The translations under genes and the position numbers were made by a program. Shown here one piece after another: positions 1 to 5,891 of a stretch of 13,030 bases of DNA (positions within the stretch are counted from its first letter, which is position 1; every line of letters begins with the position of its first letter). The stretch is from DASVLX01 sp035552275 (lineage in GTDB: Bacteria > Actinomycetota > Actinomycetes > Mycobacteriales > Pseudonocardiaceae): positions 1 through 13,030 of the forward strand of contig DASZLR010000059.1 in assembly GCA_035552275.1 (NCBI GenBank). Reading direction: 5' to 3'. The notes beneath the pieces were generated by a model, which saw only the letters and a list, made by a program, of their open reading frames with translations, did no database searches and had not been told where the DNA came from.

Positions 1-584
1 CCGATTCCGTCGTGCACCAGGCAGATCACCGCCGGATCGGTGCGCGGGTACTCCTCCCGGCCGCAGTCGGTGCACCGGCTGGTCCAGCCGGCCCGTTCCA
101 GCCGGGTCGGCGCCCCACAGCGGGCGCAGAACCGGGCCACCCGGTGCCAGTTGAACAGCGCCGACGCGGTGGTGAACACCCCGGCGTCGGTGGCGTCCAG
201 CAGCGCGCCGACCGATCGCAGGTCGACCCACTGCTCGTCCGCGCTGGCCCGCACTCCGCTCCACACCCGTCGCCAGTCCGGCGGCGCGGCGTCCTCCCGG
301 GTGATCGGCGTGGCCCAGTAACCGACCCCGTCCCGCTCGCCGAGCAGCACCGCGCTCTCGGGCAGTTCGCCCTCGGTCGGCCGGTAGGCCAGGGCGACCG
401 GCAGACCGAGGGTGCGCTGCCCGAGCACCGGCGCGCAGCCGAACTGGTCCACCGGCAGCACCCGGCCGGCCGACCAGAGCGCGGACCGGCGGTCCGGGTC
501 GTCCAACGCGGCGTCCTCGTCCCGGCGCACGGTGGCGCGGGACAGCACCGGACGGCCGGTGAGCTGGAACGGCACCTCCGTCAC
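1..584 (-). CDS. nudC: NAD(H) diphosphatase NudC, N-terminal and zinc-ribbon part (cut by window edge)
   Basis: NudC hydrolyses NAD(H) to NMN(H) and AMP and, in bacteria where it was tested, removes NAD caps from RNA. The visible 194 residues hold the N-terminal NUDIX-like domain (about residues 1-145), the four-cysteine zinc ribbon (C153, C156, C171, C174, in CARC and CTDC) and the start of the catalytic domain (EEYPRTDPAVICLVHDG). The Nudix box itself lies outside the window, so catalytic competence cannot be judged. The GTG start at 584 overlaps the TGA of the upstream M16 gene in a GTGA, which fixes the start and suggests translational coupling. It is the last visible gene of a three-gene operon behind two M16 peptidase-family genes. 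The EEYPRTDPAVI segment after the zinc ribbon is characteristic of NudC among Nudix proteins, so the call is firm. Confidence 0.93.
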   Translation of the reverse strand, partial: MTEVPFQLTGRPVLSRATVRRDEDAALDDPDRRSALWSAGRVLPVDQFGCAPVLGQRTLGLPVALAYRPTEGELPESAVLLGERDGVGYWATPITREDAAPPDWRRVWSGVRASADEQWVDLRSVGALLDATDAGVFTTASALFNWHRVARFCARCGAPTRLERAGWTSRCTDCGREEYPRTDPAVICLVHDGI

Positions 585-1930
585 GGCAACAGAATCCCGC
601 CGAGCGCGGTGAGTTGGGGCGTCAGCAGTTCGGCGTCGCCGACGATCACGCCGGTCCAGTTCGGTGGGGCGAAGAAGGTCAGCGCCGCCTCGGCGATCTC
701 CTCGGCGGTCACCGCCGCCAGCCGGACCGGATGCTCGCGCAGCCAGGCCGCGTCCAGGCCGACGCCGGCCAGCGCGGTGAGCTGCCAGGCCAGCCCGGAC
801 TGCGAGGACGTGGAGATCAGCAGCGCGCCGATCGCGTACTCCCGCACCGAGTCCACTTCGGACTTCGATGGCGGCACGATGCCCAGTCGACCCAGCTCGT
901 ACCGGGTCTCCAGCAGCGCGGCGGCGGTCGCCTCACTCGCGGTGTCCGAGTCGACCAGCAGGCTCGCGGTGCCGCCGGCGAATTCCAGCGCGGACCGGGC
1001 GTGGTACGTGTAACCCTTGTCCTCGCGGATGTTCTCCACCAGGCGAGACGAGAAGTAGCCGCCGAACGCCAGGTTCGCCAGTTGCAGCGCGGGATAGCGC
1101 GGATCGGTGCGCGGGATCGCCCGCGCGGACAGCCGGATCTGCGACTGCACCGCGCCGGGCCGGTTGATCAGCAGCAGCTCGTCGCCGCGCACGTCCGGCA
1201 GGTTCGGCATCCGGGCGGTGGACCGATCGGACCGCCAGCCGGACAGGGCTTTGTCCACAGTGGCCACCGCGTCGTCCGGGTCGACGTCGCCGACCAGCAC
1301 CAGCACCGCGCCACGCGGCAGCACGGCCGCCCGGTGCAGCTCGCGCACCTGGTCGCCGGTGGCGGCCGCGACATCCTCGGCCAGCGGCATCTCGCGGGCG
1401 AACGGATGGTCGCCGTATCGCCTGTGCTGCAACGCTTCCCGGGCGATCACCCCGGGCTGCGCGCGGGCCACCGCGATCCGCTCGACCAGCCGGCCGCGTT
1501 CCCGGCCGACCTCGTCCTCGGGATACGTCGGATCGCTCAGCACGTCGGCCAGCACGTCCAGCAGCTGACCGAGTCCACTGGCCAGCGCGCTGCCGGACAC
1601 CACCAGCCGTTCCGGGTCGACGCCGGTGTCGAGCTCGCCGCCGATGGACGCCAGATCGGTGTCGATGCGCATCCGGTCCCGGCGGCCGGTGCCGGTGAGC
1701 AGGCTGCTGGCCAGCAGCTCGGCCTGCGCCGAGTCGGCGCCACCGAACGGGACGCGGAGTCGCAGTTCCACCATCGGCACCGCTGGCCGGCGCACCACCA
1801 GCACCCGCAAACCGTTGTCCAGCACGGCATCCACGGTGGCCAGCTCGCCGGCCACCCGCTGGTCACCCAGCGACGGCAACGGTCGGGGGCCGACGGCGGT
1901 GCGGCCGATCTCGGCGGCGGTGCGGGTCAC
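581..1930 (-). CDS. M16 peptidase-family protein lacking the zinc motif (R/Y-bearing partner subunit)
   Basis: This is a 449-aa M16B-type (insulinase/processing-peptidase fold) protein with two homologous halves. Where active members have HxxEH, this one has ELLAS (residues 71-75), so it should not bind catalytic zinc. It keeps the second-half substrate-binding pair, R302 and Y309, seven residues apart within NIREDKGYTY. The preceding gene has the opposite pattern, so the two most likely form one heterodimer with a composite active site, as described for mitochondrial processing peptidase and the Sphingomonas SPH2681/SPH2682 pair. The GTG start at 1930 overlaps the upstream TGA as GTGA; the open frame continues far upstream, but only as a shadow of the neighbour. 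Its own TGA overlaps nudC the same way. No signal peptide is seen, so it is probably cytoplasmic. The substrate is unknown. Confidence 0.92.
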   Translation of the reverse strand: MTRTAAEIGRTAVGPRPLPSLGDQRVAGELATVDAVLDNGLRVLVVRRPAVPMVELRLRVPFGGADSAQAELLASSLLTGTGRRDRMRIDTDLASIGGELDTGVDPERLVVSGSALASGLGQLLDVLADVLSDPTYPEDEVGRERGRLVERIAVARAQPGVIAREALQHRRYGDHPFAREMPLAEDVAAATGDQVRELHRAAVLPRGAVLVLVGDVDPDDAVATVDKALSGWRSDRSTARMPNLPDVRGDELLLINRPGAVQSQIRLSARAIPRTDPRYPALQLANLAFGGYFSSRLVENIREDKGYTYHARSALEFAGGTASLLVDSDTASEATAAALLETRYELGRLGIVPPSKSEVDSVREYAIGALLISTSSQSGLAWQLTALAGVGLDAAWLREHPVRLAAVTAEEIAEAALTFFAPPNWTGVIVGDAELLTPQLTALGGILLP

Positions 1931-3213
1931 TGGGATCCTCCGGCTGGCTTGAGGGTCAGCACGGCGCGGGCGTCCGGGCGCAGTGCCTTCGCGGCGGCGG
2001 ACACGTCCTCGGTGGTCACCCGGGCCACCCGCTCGGGCAGCTCGGCGACCAGCTCCGGCCGGCCGTGCAGCAGCTCGAAACTGCCGAACGCCAGCGTGCG
2101 GGAGACGATCCGGTCGTGGTCGTGGTGCAGGCCGGCGGCCCACCGGGCGGTCACCCTGGTCAGCTCGTCGGGGTCCGGGCCGTGCTCGGCGAGCCGGGTC
2201 AGTTCCTCGTCCAGCACGCCCAGAACCCGGTCGGCGGACACCTCGCCGGGGTGGATCGCGGTCACCATGAAGGTGTCCGGGTCGCGGGCGTCCAGCGGCG
2301 CGCCGAACAGCCCGCAACTGGTGCTGATGTCGGTGACCACGGTGTCCTTGTGCATCATCCGCTGCCGCAGCCGAGACGAGTCGCCGTCGGTGAGCACCTG
2401 GGAGAGCACCACATACGCCAGGTAGGTGTCCAGTTCGGCGACCGGATCGGGCATCCGGTAGCCGATCGCCAACGCCGGCAGCGGGGCGTGCGGGTCGGCG
2501 TGCTCGGCGCGCAACTGCGCCGACGGCGGCGGTTCGTTGAACGACGGCCGGGTCGGCGCGGGCCGGCTGGGCACATCGCCGAAATGCCGCTCGATCAGGT
2601 CGCGGGCCTGCGACACGGCGAAATCGCCGGCCAGCGTGAGCACCGCGTTCGCCGGGGCGTAGTAGGTGTCGAAGAACGACGCGCAGTCGTCCAGGTCGGC
2701 CTGCTCCAGCTCGGTGAAGTCGCCGTAACCGTTGTGCGCGTTGGGAAAGGTCTGGTAGAGGACGGCCGGCAGCGGAATCCACGGGAACCCGCCGTAGGGC
2801 CGGTTCAGCACGTTGAGCCGGATTTCCTCCTTCACCACGTCGACCTGGTTGCGCAGGTTCTCGTCGGTGATCTTCGGCGCCCGCATCCGGTCGGCCTCAA
2901 GGAACAGCGCCCGCTCCAGCGCCGCCGAGGGCAGCACCTCGAAGTAGTCGGTGTAGTCCGGATGGGTCGAGCCGTTGAAGGTGCCGCCGGAGGACTGGAT
3001 GTGCCGGAAGTGCGCCAGCTTCTCCAGGCTCTCGCTGCCCTGGAACATCAGATGCTCGAAGAGGTGGGCGAATCCGGTGCGGCCCTGCGGCTCGGACCGG
3101 AAGCCGACGTCGTAGTGCACGCTGACGGCGACCACCGGATTGGTCCGGTCGGGGGCGAGCACGACGCGCAGGCCGTTGCCAAGGGTGAACCTGTGCAGTT
3201 CGGGTGGGGCCAT
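1927..3213 (-). CDS. M16 zinc metallopeptidase, catalytic subunit
   Basis: This is a 428-aa M16 family peptidase. The inverted zinc motif HLFEH lies at residues 50-54 (H50 and H54 ligands, E53 general base). The third ligand is E130 in VVKEEIR, within the usual 74-76 residue gap. The second half carries no R/Y pair: the aligned positions are M287 and T294, in SRLRQRMMHKDTVVTDIS. The downstream gene has that pair but no zinc motif, so this is the zinc half of a two-subunit enzyme. The ATG at 3213 has no Shine-Dalgarno before it, but a TAGGCT hexamer ends 6 nt upstream, which fits a leaderless transcript. There is no signal peptide, so a cytoplasmic oligopeptidase or processing role is most likely. 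The gene ends in a GTGA overlap with the next. Confidence 0.94.
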   Translation of the reverse strand: MAPPELHRFTLGNGLRVVLAPDRTNPVVAVSVHYDVGFRSEPQGRTGFAHLFEHLMFQGSESLEKLAHFRHIQSSGGTFNGSTHPDYTDYFEVLPSAALERALFLEADRMRAPKITDENLRNQVDVVKEEIRLNVLNRPYGGFPWIPLPAVLYQTFPNAHNGYGDFTELEQADLDDCASFFDTYYAPANAVLTLAGDFAVSQARDLIERHFGDVPSRPAPTRPSFNEPPPSAQLRAEHADPHAPLPALAIGYRMPDPVAELDTYLAYVVLSQVLTDGDSSRLRQRMMHKDTVVTDISTSCGLFGAPLDARDPDTFMVTAIHPGEVSADRVLGVLDEELTRLAEHGPDPDELTRVTARWAAGLHHDHDRIVSRTLAFGSFELLHGRPELVAELPERVARVTTEDVSAAAKALRPDARAVLTLKPAGGSQ

Positions 3214-3219
3214 GGGGAA

Positions 3220-3225
3220 AGCCTA
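3220..3225 (-). promoter_or_regulatory. Probable -10 element of the M16-M16-nudC operon
   Basis: The minus strand reads TAGGCT (TANNNT class), followed by six bases (TTCCCC) and the ATG at 3213. No purine-rich ribosome site is present. The spacing would start the transcript at or near the A of the ATG, as in leaderless actinobacterial genes. No convincing -35 was found at the expected distance. Confidence 0.5.
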
Positions 3226-3265
3226 CGTGTTCGACGGAGCACGCCGCCGCAGTGGATCAACCCGA

Positions 3266-3778
3266 TCAACGGCTGTCGGTGAACGCCTTGGACGTTTCGG
3301 CGAACCAGTCCGACGCGCGGCCTTCGGCGTCGCGTCCGGCCGGCCGCCGAAGCAGGAAATGATAGAAGGCGCCGCCGACCGCCGCGCTGATGATCAACAG
3401 CAGGAATGCCACCCGGTGCAGCAGGCCCGACGAGTCGCCGGGCGCCGTCGCCGCCGGCTCGACCACGGTGTTGGCGTCCAGGCTGGCCGGCACCAGCACC
3501 ATGATCCGCTCGCCGGGCTGGCGCCCGCAACTGTCGACCTTGGCCTGATGCGGCGTGCCGGCAGACTGGAAGGACACCGTGTCGTGGTCGTCGGCGCCCT
3601 GGCAGGACGCCTGGGTGATGACCGTGGCCGACGTGCTGGCGTCGCTGTTGGCCAGCGGGAACGTGCTGACCGCGAACCCGGCCAGCAGCCACAGGCCGAC
3701 CACCAACAGGCCGGTGGCCGCGATTCCCACGGCCGCGAGCACGGCCAGCCGACGGACCGGGCTCTCGGTAACGGTCAC
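3266..3778 (-). CDS. Small two-TM membrane protein, DUF3592-like
   Basis: The 170-aa product has one hydrophobic segment near the N terminus (LAVLAAVGIAATGLLVVGLW), an outside domain of about 85 residues, a second segment (VAFLLLIISAAVGGAF) and a short C-terminal cytoplasmic tail rich in charged residues. The outside domain contains two cysteines (in ASCQG and DSCGR) that could form a disulfide. Its short beta-type pattern (SATVITQ...DTVSFQ...ERIMVLV) between two TMs resembles DUF3592 proteins; this is a weak family match made by eye. The function is unknown. Tandem GTG codons at 3781 and 3778 are the likely starts. A TTG at 3796 extends the frame but lies almost at the end of the IS element. 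The 52-nt gap to the M16 gene, which has its own -10, suggests separate transcription. The gene is divergent from the two-component system across the inserted IS element, which has probably replaced its original upstream region. Confidence 0.72.
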   Translation of the reverse strand: MTVTESPVRRLAVLAAVGIAATGLLVVGLWLLAGFAVSTFPLANSDASTSATVITQASCQGADDHDTVSFQSAGTPHQAKVDSCGRQPGERIMVLVPASLDANTVVEPAATAPGDSSGLLHRVAFLLLIISAAVGGAFYHFLLRRPAGRDAEGRASDWFAETSKAFTDSR

Positions 3779-3803
3779 CACACGATGCTGACACAACTTG
3801 ACG

Positions 3804-3819
3804 CCTCCCTGAAGGGAGG
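3804..3819. repeat. IS right-end subterminal hairpin
   Basis: A perfect 6-bp inverted repeat, CCTCCC/GGGAGG on the plus strand, with a four-base loop (TGAA; TTCA on the minus strand). It ends five bases before the TCAA on the minus strand. This is the type of imperfectly or perfectly paired end hairpin bound by IS200/IS605 transposases. It also forms the last stem of the candidate omega RNA. Confidence 0.75.
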
Positions 3820-3824
3820 GATCC

Positions 3825-4945
3825 TCACGGCTCGCGCCGTGATCCTTCCTGCTTCCTCGCCGACTGCCCGCCCGGAGTTCTCCGTTGAGGTCTTACACCA
3901 GCTCCACAGGCCGTCACCGCCCGCCCGGCGGCCAGAAGGTTCTTCGCGGCGTTCACATCCCGGTCGTGGGTCGTTCCACAGCCACACGTCCATTCACGGA
4001 CGTTTAGTGGCATCTTGTCGGCCAAGGCGCCGCAGGTGGAGCACAGCTTGGACGACGGGAACCAACGGTCCACGACCACCAGGTTCCTCCCGTACCAGGT
4101 GCACTTGTACTCCAGCATGCTCCGCAACTCCCGCCACGCCGCGTCGCTGATGGCGCGGGCGAGACTACGGTTGTTGACCATGTTGCGCACGGTCAGGTCC
4201 TCAATCACGAGCGTTTGGTTGTCACGCACGAGTCGGGTGGTCAGCTTGTGCAAAACGTCACGGCGACGGTCTGCGATCCGGGCGTGGACGCGGGCGACCC
4301 TGCGCCGGGCCTTGACCCGATTCGCCCCGTCACCCCTGGCCTTGCGGGACAGTTCCCGTTGAGTACGGGCGAGCCGCGCCCGGTCCTGGCGTTCATGCCT
4401 CGGGTTGGCGATCTTCTCCCCGGTGGAGAGCGTCACCAGGTGATCCAAGCCCGCGTCAATGCCGATCTCGGCGCTGATCGCAGGGAGCGGAACCACCGTG
4501 GGGTCCTCACATAGCATCGAAACGAACCAGCGTCCGGCAGAGTCCTGGGAGACGGTCACCGTGGACGGCTTCGCTCCCTCGGGCAGTGGACGCGACCATA
4601 CGATGTCCAGCGGTTCCGTCATCTTGGCCAAGGTCAGCTGTACTTGGCGCGCCTGCCGAAGAAGTTGGTGAACGCGACCTGGAGGTTCCGCAGCGTCTGC
4701 TGGAGTGGGACCGAGGAGACATCGTTGAGGTAGGCGAATTCCTCGGTCCTCTTCCATGCCGTCAGCATCGCGGACGTTTGGTTGTAGTTGACCCTCTCTT
4801 GCCTGGCCCACGCCTGTGTGCGGGCCGCAAGGGCGAGGTTGTAGACCTTGCGAACACAGCCGAAGGTGCGCGACAGCTCTCCAGCCTGCGCATCCGTCGG
4901 ATAGAAGCGGTACTTAAATGCCCGCTTCACATGGTTCATGGCCAC
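3825..4945 (-). pseudogene. tnpB: tnpB, RNA-guided endonuclease (transposon-encoded), frameshifted by an internal deletion
   Basis: The N-terminal part runs in one frame from a GTG at 4945 (VKRAFKYRFYPTDAQAG... to FFGRRAKYS) and meets TGA at 4634-4636. The rest is in another frame from about 4643 to 3825, starting VQLTLAKMTEPLDIVW. From memory, intact relatives have about 25-30 residues between FFxxRAKYP and QLTLAKM, including AEYTxSxFxxRDG. That part is missing and the join is out of frame, so an internal deletion is the likely cause. The catalytic residues remain: RuvC-I Asp in EIGIDAGL, RuvC-II Glu in LVIEDLTV, RuvC-III Asp in THDRDVNAAKNL, and the zinc finger CSTCG...CGCG. The lost segment belongs to the N-terminal RNA/TAM-binding part. 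A fused product is not expected. Start choice: TAGTTT ends 6 nt before the GTG at 4945; GTG 4951 and ATG 4939 are alternatives. Confidence 0.88.
3826..3841. repeat. Second right-end hairpin overlapping the tnpB stop
   Basis: A perfect 6-bp inverted repeat, CACGGC/GCCGTG, with loop TCGC. A further GGAT/ATCC pairing (3819-3822 with 3842-3845) could extend the stem past a 3-nt bulge. It covers the last tnpB codons and its TGA, the usual position of an omega RNA stem. Confidence 0.6.
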
Positions 4946-4949
4946 AGTC

Positions 4950-4967
4950 ACAAACTAGCGTGTTTGT
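4950..4967. repeat. IS left-end hairpin
   Basis: A 6-bp inverted repeat, ACAAAC/GTTTGT, with a six-base loop, directly upstream of tnpB in AT-rich sequence. An alternative fold pairs AACTA (4953-4957) with TAGTT (4968-4972). It fits the left end of an IS200/IS605 element. The tnpB -10-like TAGTTT (minus strand, 4957-4952) lies inside it. Confidence 0.6.
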
Positions 4968-5064
4968 TAGTTAAGATCTAACCCTGCGGGTCGGAGCTCC
5001 GCGACCCCACCCCGGCCGCGAATCACAGCTCCTCGCCCGGCTCCGCAGGAGTCCGTTTTCCTCC

Positions 5065-5091
5065 CCGCTCTGATGGCCGGAGCATCAGCGG
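5065..5091. repeat. Bulged inverted repeat upstream of the response regulator
   Basis: CCGC, a TC bulge and TGATG pair across a 7-nt loop (GCCGGAG) with CATCA and GCGG. Without the bulge, CTGATG/CATCAG is a perfect 6-bp dyad (5070-5088). No T-tract follows, so an intrinsic terminator is unlikely. It could be an operator or a 5' leader structure. Confidence 0.35.
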
Positions 5092-5149
5092 TGGAATCCA
5101 TGATCGGCAGGCGTCGAGTCGTCGGATCCCAAATTCACCCAGGCGCCGG

Positions 5150-5166
5150 GCTGAAGGCACGCTGAA
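5150..5166 (+). promoter_or_regulatory. Candidate OmpR-type regulator site (GCTGAA direct repeat)
   Basis: GCTGAA occurs at 5150-5155 and 5161-5166, 11 bp apart start to start, i.e. one helical turn on the same face. OmpR/PhoB-family regulators bind such head-to-tail repeats as dimers. The site lies 51-67 bp upstream of the response regulator GTG, a usual position for activation and autoregulation. Function is inferred from spacing alone; a six-base repeat can occur by chance. Confidence 0.3.
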
Positions 5167-5204
5167 ACTGGCCTGCCGACACAGCCTCGAAATCCCGTTC
5201 GCGA

Positions 5205-5210
5205 CAGAAT
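5205..5210 (+). promoter_or_regulatory. Weak -10-like element of the response regulator gene
   Basis: CAGAAT ends exactly 6 nt before the GTG at 5217, the same geometry as the better hexamers before 3213 (minus) and 7376 (plus). It deviates from TANNNT at the first base and has no clear -35. The upstream CCAGG gives only a poor ribosome site, so a leaderless start is plausible but unproven. Confidence 0.3.
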
Positions 5211-5216
5211 GGCCAG

Positions 5217-5891
5217 GTGACGGCCGCACGAATCCTGGTGATCGAGGACGCCGAGGCGATCCGCGCCGCGGTCGGCTCCGCGCTGCACGACGGCGGCTAC
5301 GAGGTGCTCGGCCGCCCGGACGGCCGCGATCTGGAAGCCGACCTGCGCCGATTCCGACCCGACCTGGTGGTCCTGGACATCATGCTGCCCGGCCGGGACG
5401 GGTTCGGCCTGCTCGACGTGGTGCGCCAGACGTCCACCGCCGGTGTGGTGATGCTCACTGCCCGGGACGGGGTGCCGGACCGGCTGCGCGGACTGTCCGC
5501 CGGGGCGGACGACTACGTCGTCAAGCCGTTCGTGCTCGCCGAGTTGGTGGCCCGGGTGGCGGCGGTGCTGCGCCGGCTGGGCCGCACGCCGTCCACCGTG
5601 CAGGTCGGCGATCTGGTGGTGGACGCGGATTCCGGCGTGGTGCTGCGGGCCGGCGCGCCGATCGAGCTGACCGCGACCGAGCTGCGGCTGTTGGAGTACC
5701 TGGCGGCGCAGCGCGGCCGGGTGGTCAGCAAGACGCAGATCCTCACCGCGGTCTGGGGTTACGACGACTACGACCCGAATCTGGTGGAGGTGCATGTCAG
5801 CGCGCTGCGCCGGAAGTTGGAGGCGCACGGTCCCCGGCTGCTGCACACCGTCCGCGGTCTCGGCTACGTGCTTCGGGCGGCGACCGCGTGA
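5217..5891 (+). CDS. OmpR-family two-component response regulator
   Basis: This is a 224-aa transcription factor. The receiver domain (about residues 4-118) has the acidic pair E10/D11, the phospho-acceptor D54 (VVLDIMLPG), the switch T81 and K103 (in VVKPF). A short linker leads to a winged-helix DNA-binding domain (about 127-222) with the OmpR signature VEVHVSALRRKLE and RGLGYVLR. It is phosphorylated by the kinase encoded immediately downstream. The GTG at 5217 lies six codons before ILVIEDAE, right for this family. Its TGA overlaps the kinase GTG as GTGA. Upstream are a weak -10 (5205-5210) and a GCTGAA repeat that may be its own binding site. Which regulon it controls cannot be said. The nearest candidates are itself, the small membrane protein across the IS element, and the gene at 7376. 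Confidence 0.95.
   Translation: MTAARILVIEDAEAIRAAVGSALHDGGYEVLGRPDGRDLEADLRRFRPDLVVLDIMLPGRDGFGLLDVVRQTSTAGVVMLTARDGVPDRLRGLSAGADDYVVKPFVLAELVARVAAVLRRLGRTPSTVQVGDLVVDADSGVVLRAGAPIELTATELRLLEYLAAQRGRVVSKTQILTAVWGYDDYDPNLVEVHVSALRRKLEAHGPRLLHTVRGLGYVLRAATA

Larger units (their letters stand above)
3798..3950 (-). ncRNA. Candidate TnpB omega RNA (reRNA) scaffold at the IS right end
   Basis: TnpB nucleases use a guide RNA made from the right end of their element, overlapping the tnpB 3' end, with the guide read from the DNA beyond the end. Here two strong hairpins lie at that place: GCCGTG...CACGGC (3826-3841) covering the last tnpB codons and stop, and CCTCCC...GGGAGG (3804-3819) just before the TCAA end. 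The guide would begin at 3797 on the minus strand (GTTGTGTCAGCATCGT...), which is the start region of the small membrane protein gene. The 5' limit given is a guess based on the usual length of such RNAs. Known from the family: location and architecture. Inferred: that it is transcribed here. Because tnpB is broken, any RNA would need TnpB supplied by another copy. Confidence 0.4.
3798..4975 (-). mobile_element. tnpA-less IS200/IS605-type element (IS1341 group)
   Basis: The element carries tnpB only; no tnpA (Y1 transposase) is present, so it cannot move by itself. On the minus strand the right end reads CCTCCC-TTCA-GGGAGG-CGTCAA, a hairpin followed by TCAA, the arrangement typical of the 3' end of IS200/IS605 elements. 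The left end upstream of tnpB has an ACAAAC/GTTTGT hairpin (4950-4967). The right boundary at 3798 is taken from the TCAA; the left boundary is approximate (4970-4980), since it cannot be fixed without an empty site. These elements make no target duplication, and none is seen. GC in the left end is low (about 45% in 4921-4980) against 70% or more around it. The element lies in the intergenic region between the small membrane protein and the two-component genes. Confidence 0.8.
4976..5216. other. Intergenic region left between the IS element and the response regulator
   Basis: These 241 bases hold no gene I can support. They probably are what remains of a divergent promoter region that served both the small membrane protein (minus) and the two-component genes (plus) before the IS insertion. 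Visible structure: a GGGTCG/CGACCC hairpin (4988-5007), a longer bulged hairpin (5065-5091), and a GCTGAA direct repeat with an 11-bp period (5150-5166). No tRNA fold or U-tract terminator was seen. Confidence 0.6.

Noticed and set aside
614..2425. Long open frame of 603 codons on the plus strand
   Set aside because: It is antisense to the two M16 genes and has no recognisable domain. High-GC genes produce such shadows. The minus-strand frames carry clear family motifs.
1931..2782. N-terminal extension of the second M16 protein to a far upstream start
   Set aside because: The extension is an Arg/Ala-rich shadow of the first M16 gene. The GTG at 1930 in the GTGA overlap gives a normal M16 length.
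2065..3282. Plus-strand open frame of 405 codons
   Set aside because: Antisense shadow of the catalytic M16 gene. The product is low-complexity (Gly/Arg/Val/Gln-rich) with no family motif.
3779..3796. TTG at 3796 as the natural start of the small membrane protein
   Set aside because: The TTG begins two bases past the inferred IS end, so its ribosome site (GGGAGG) would come from the element. The GTG codons at 3781/3778 are more likely the ancestral starts. The TTG is mentioned only as a possible new start after insertion.
4634..4951. The 105-aa frame as an independent small protein
   Set aside because: Its sequence is the N-terminal part of TnpB, and the other frame continues the same protein after a deletion, so it is a broken-gene fragment.
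4976..5216. A tRNA or riboswitch in the intergenic region
   Set aside because: No cloverleaf, T-loop sequence or known riboswitch core was found; only simple hairpins are present.
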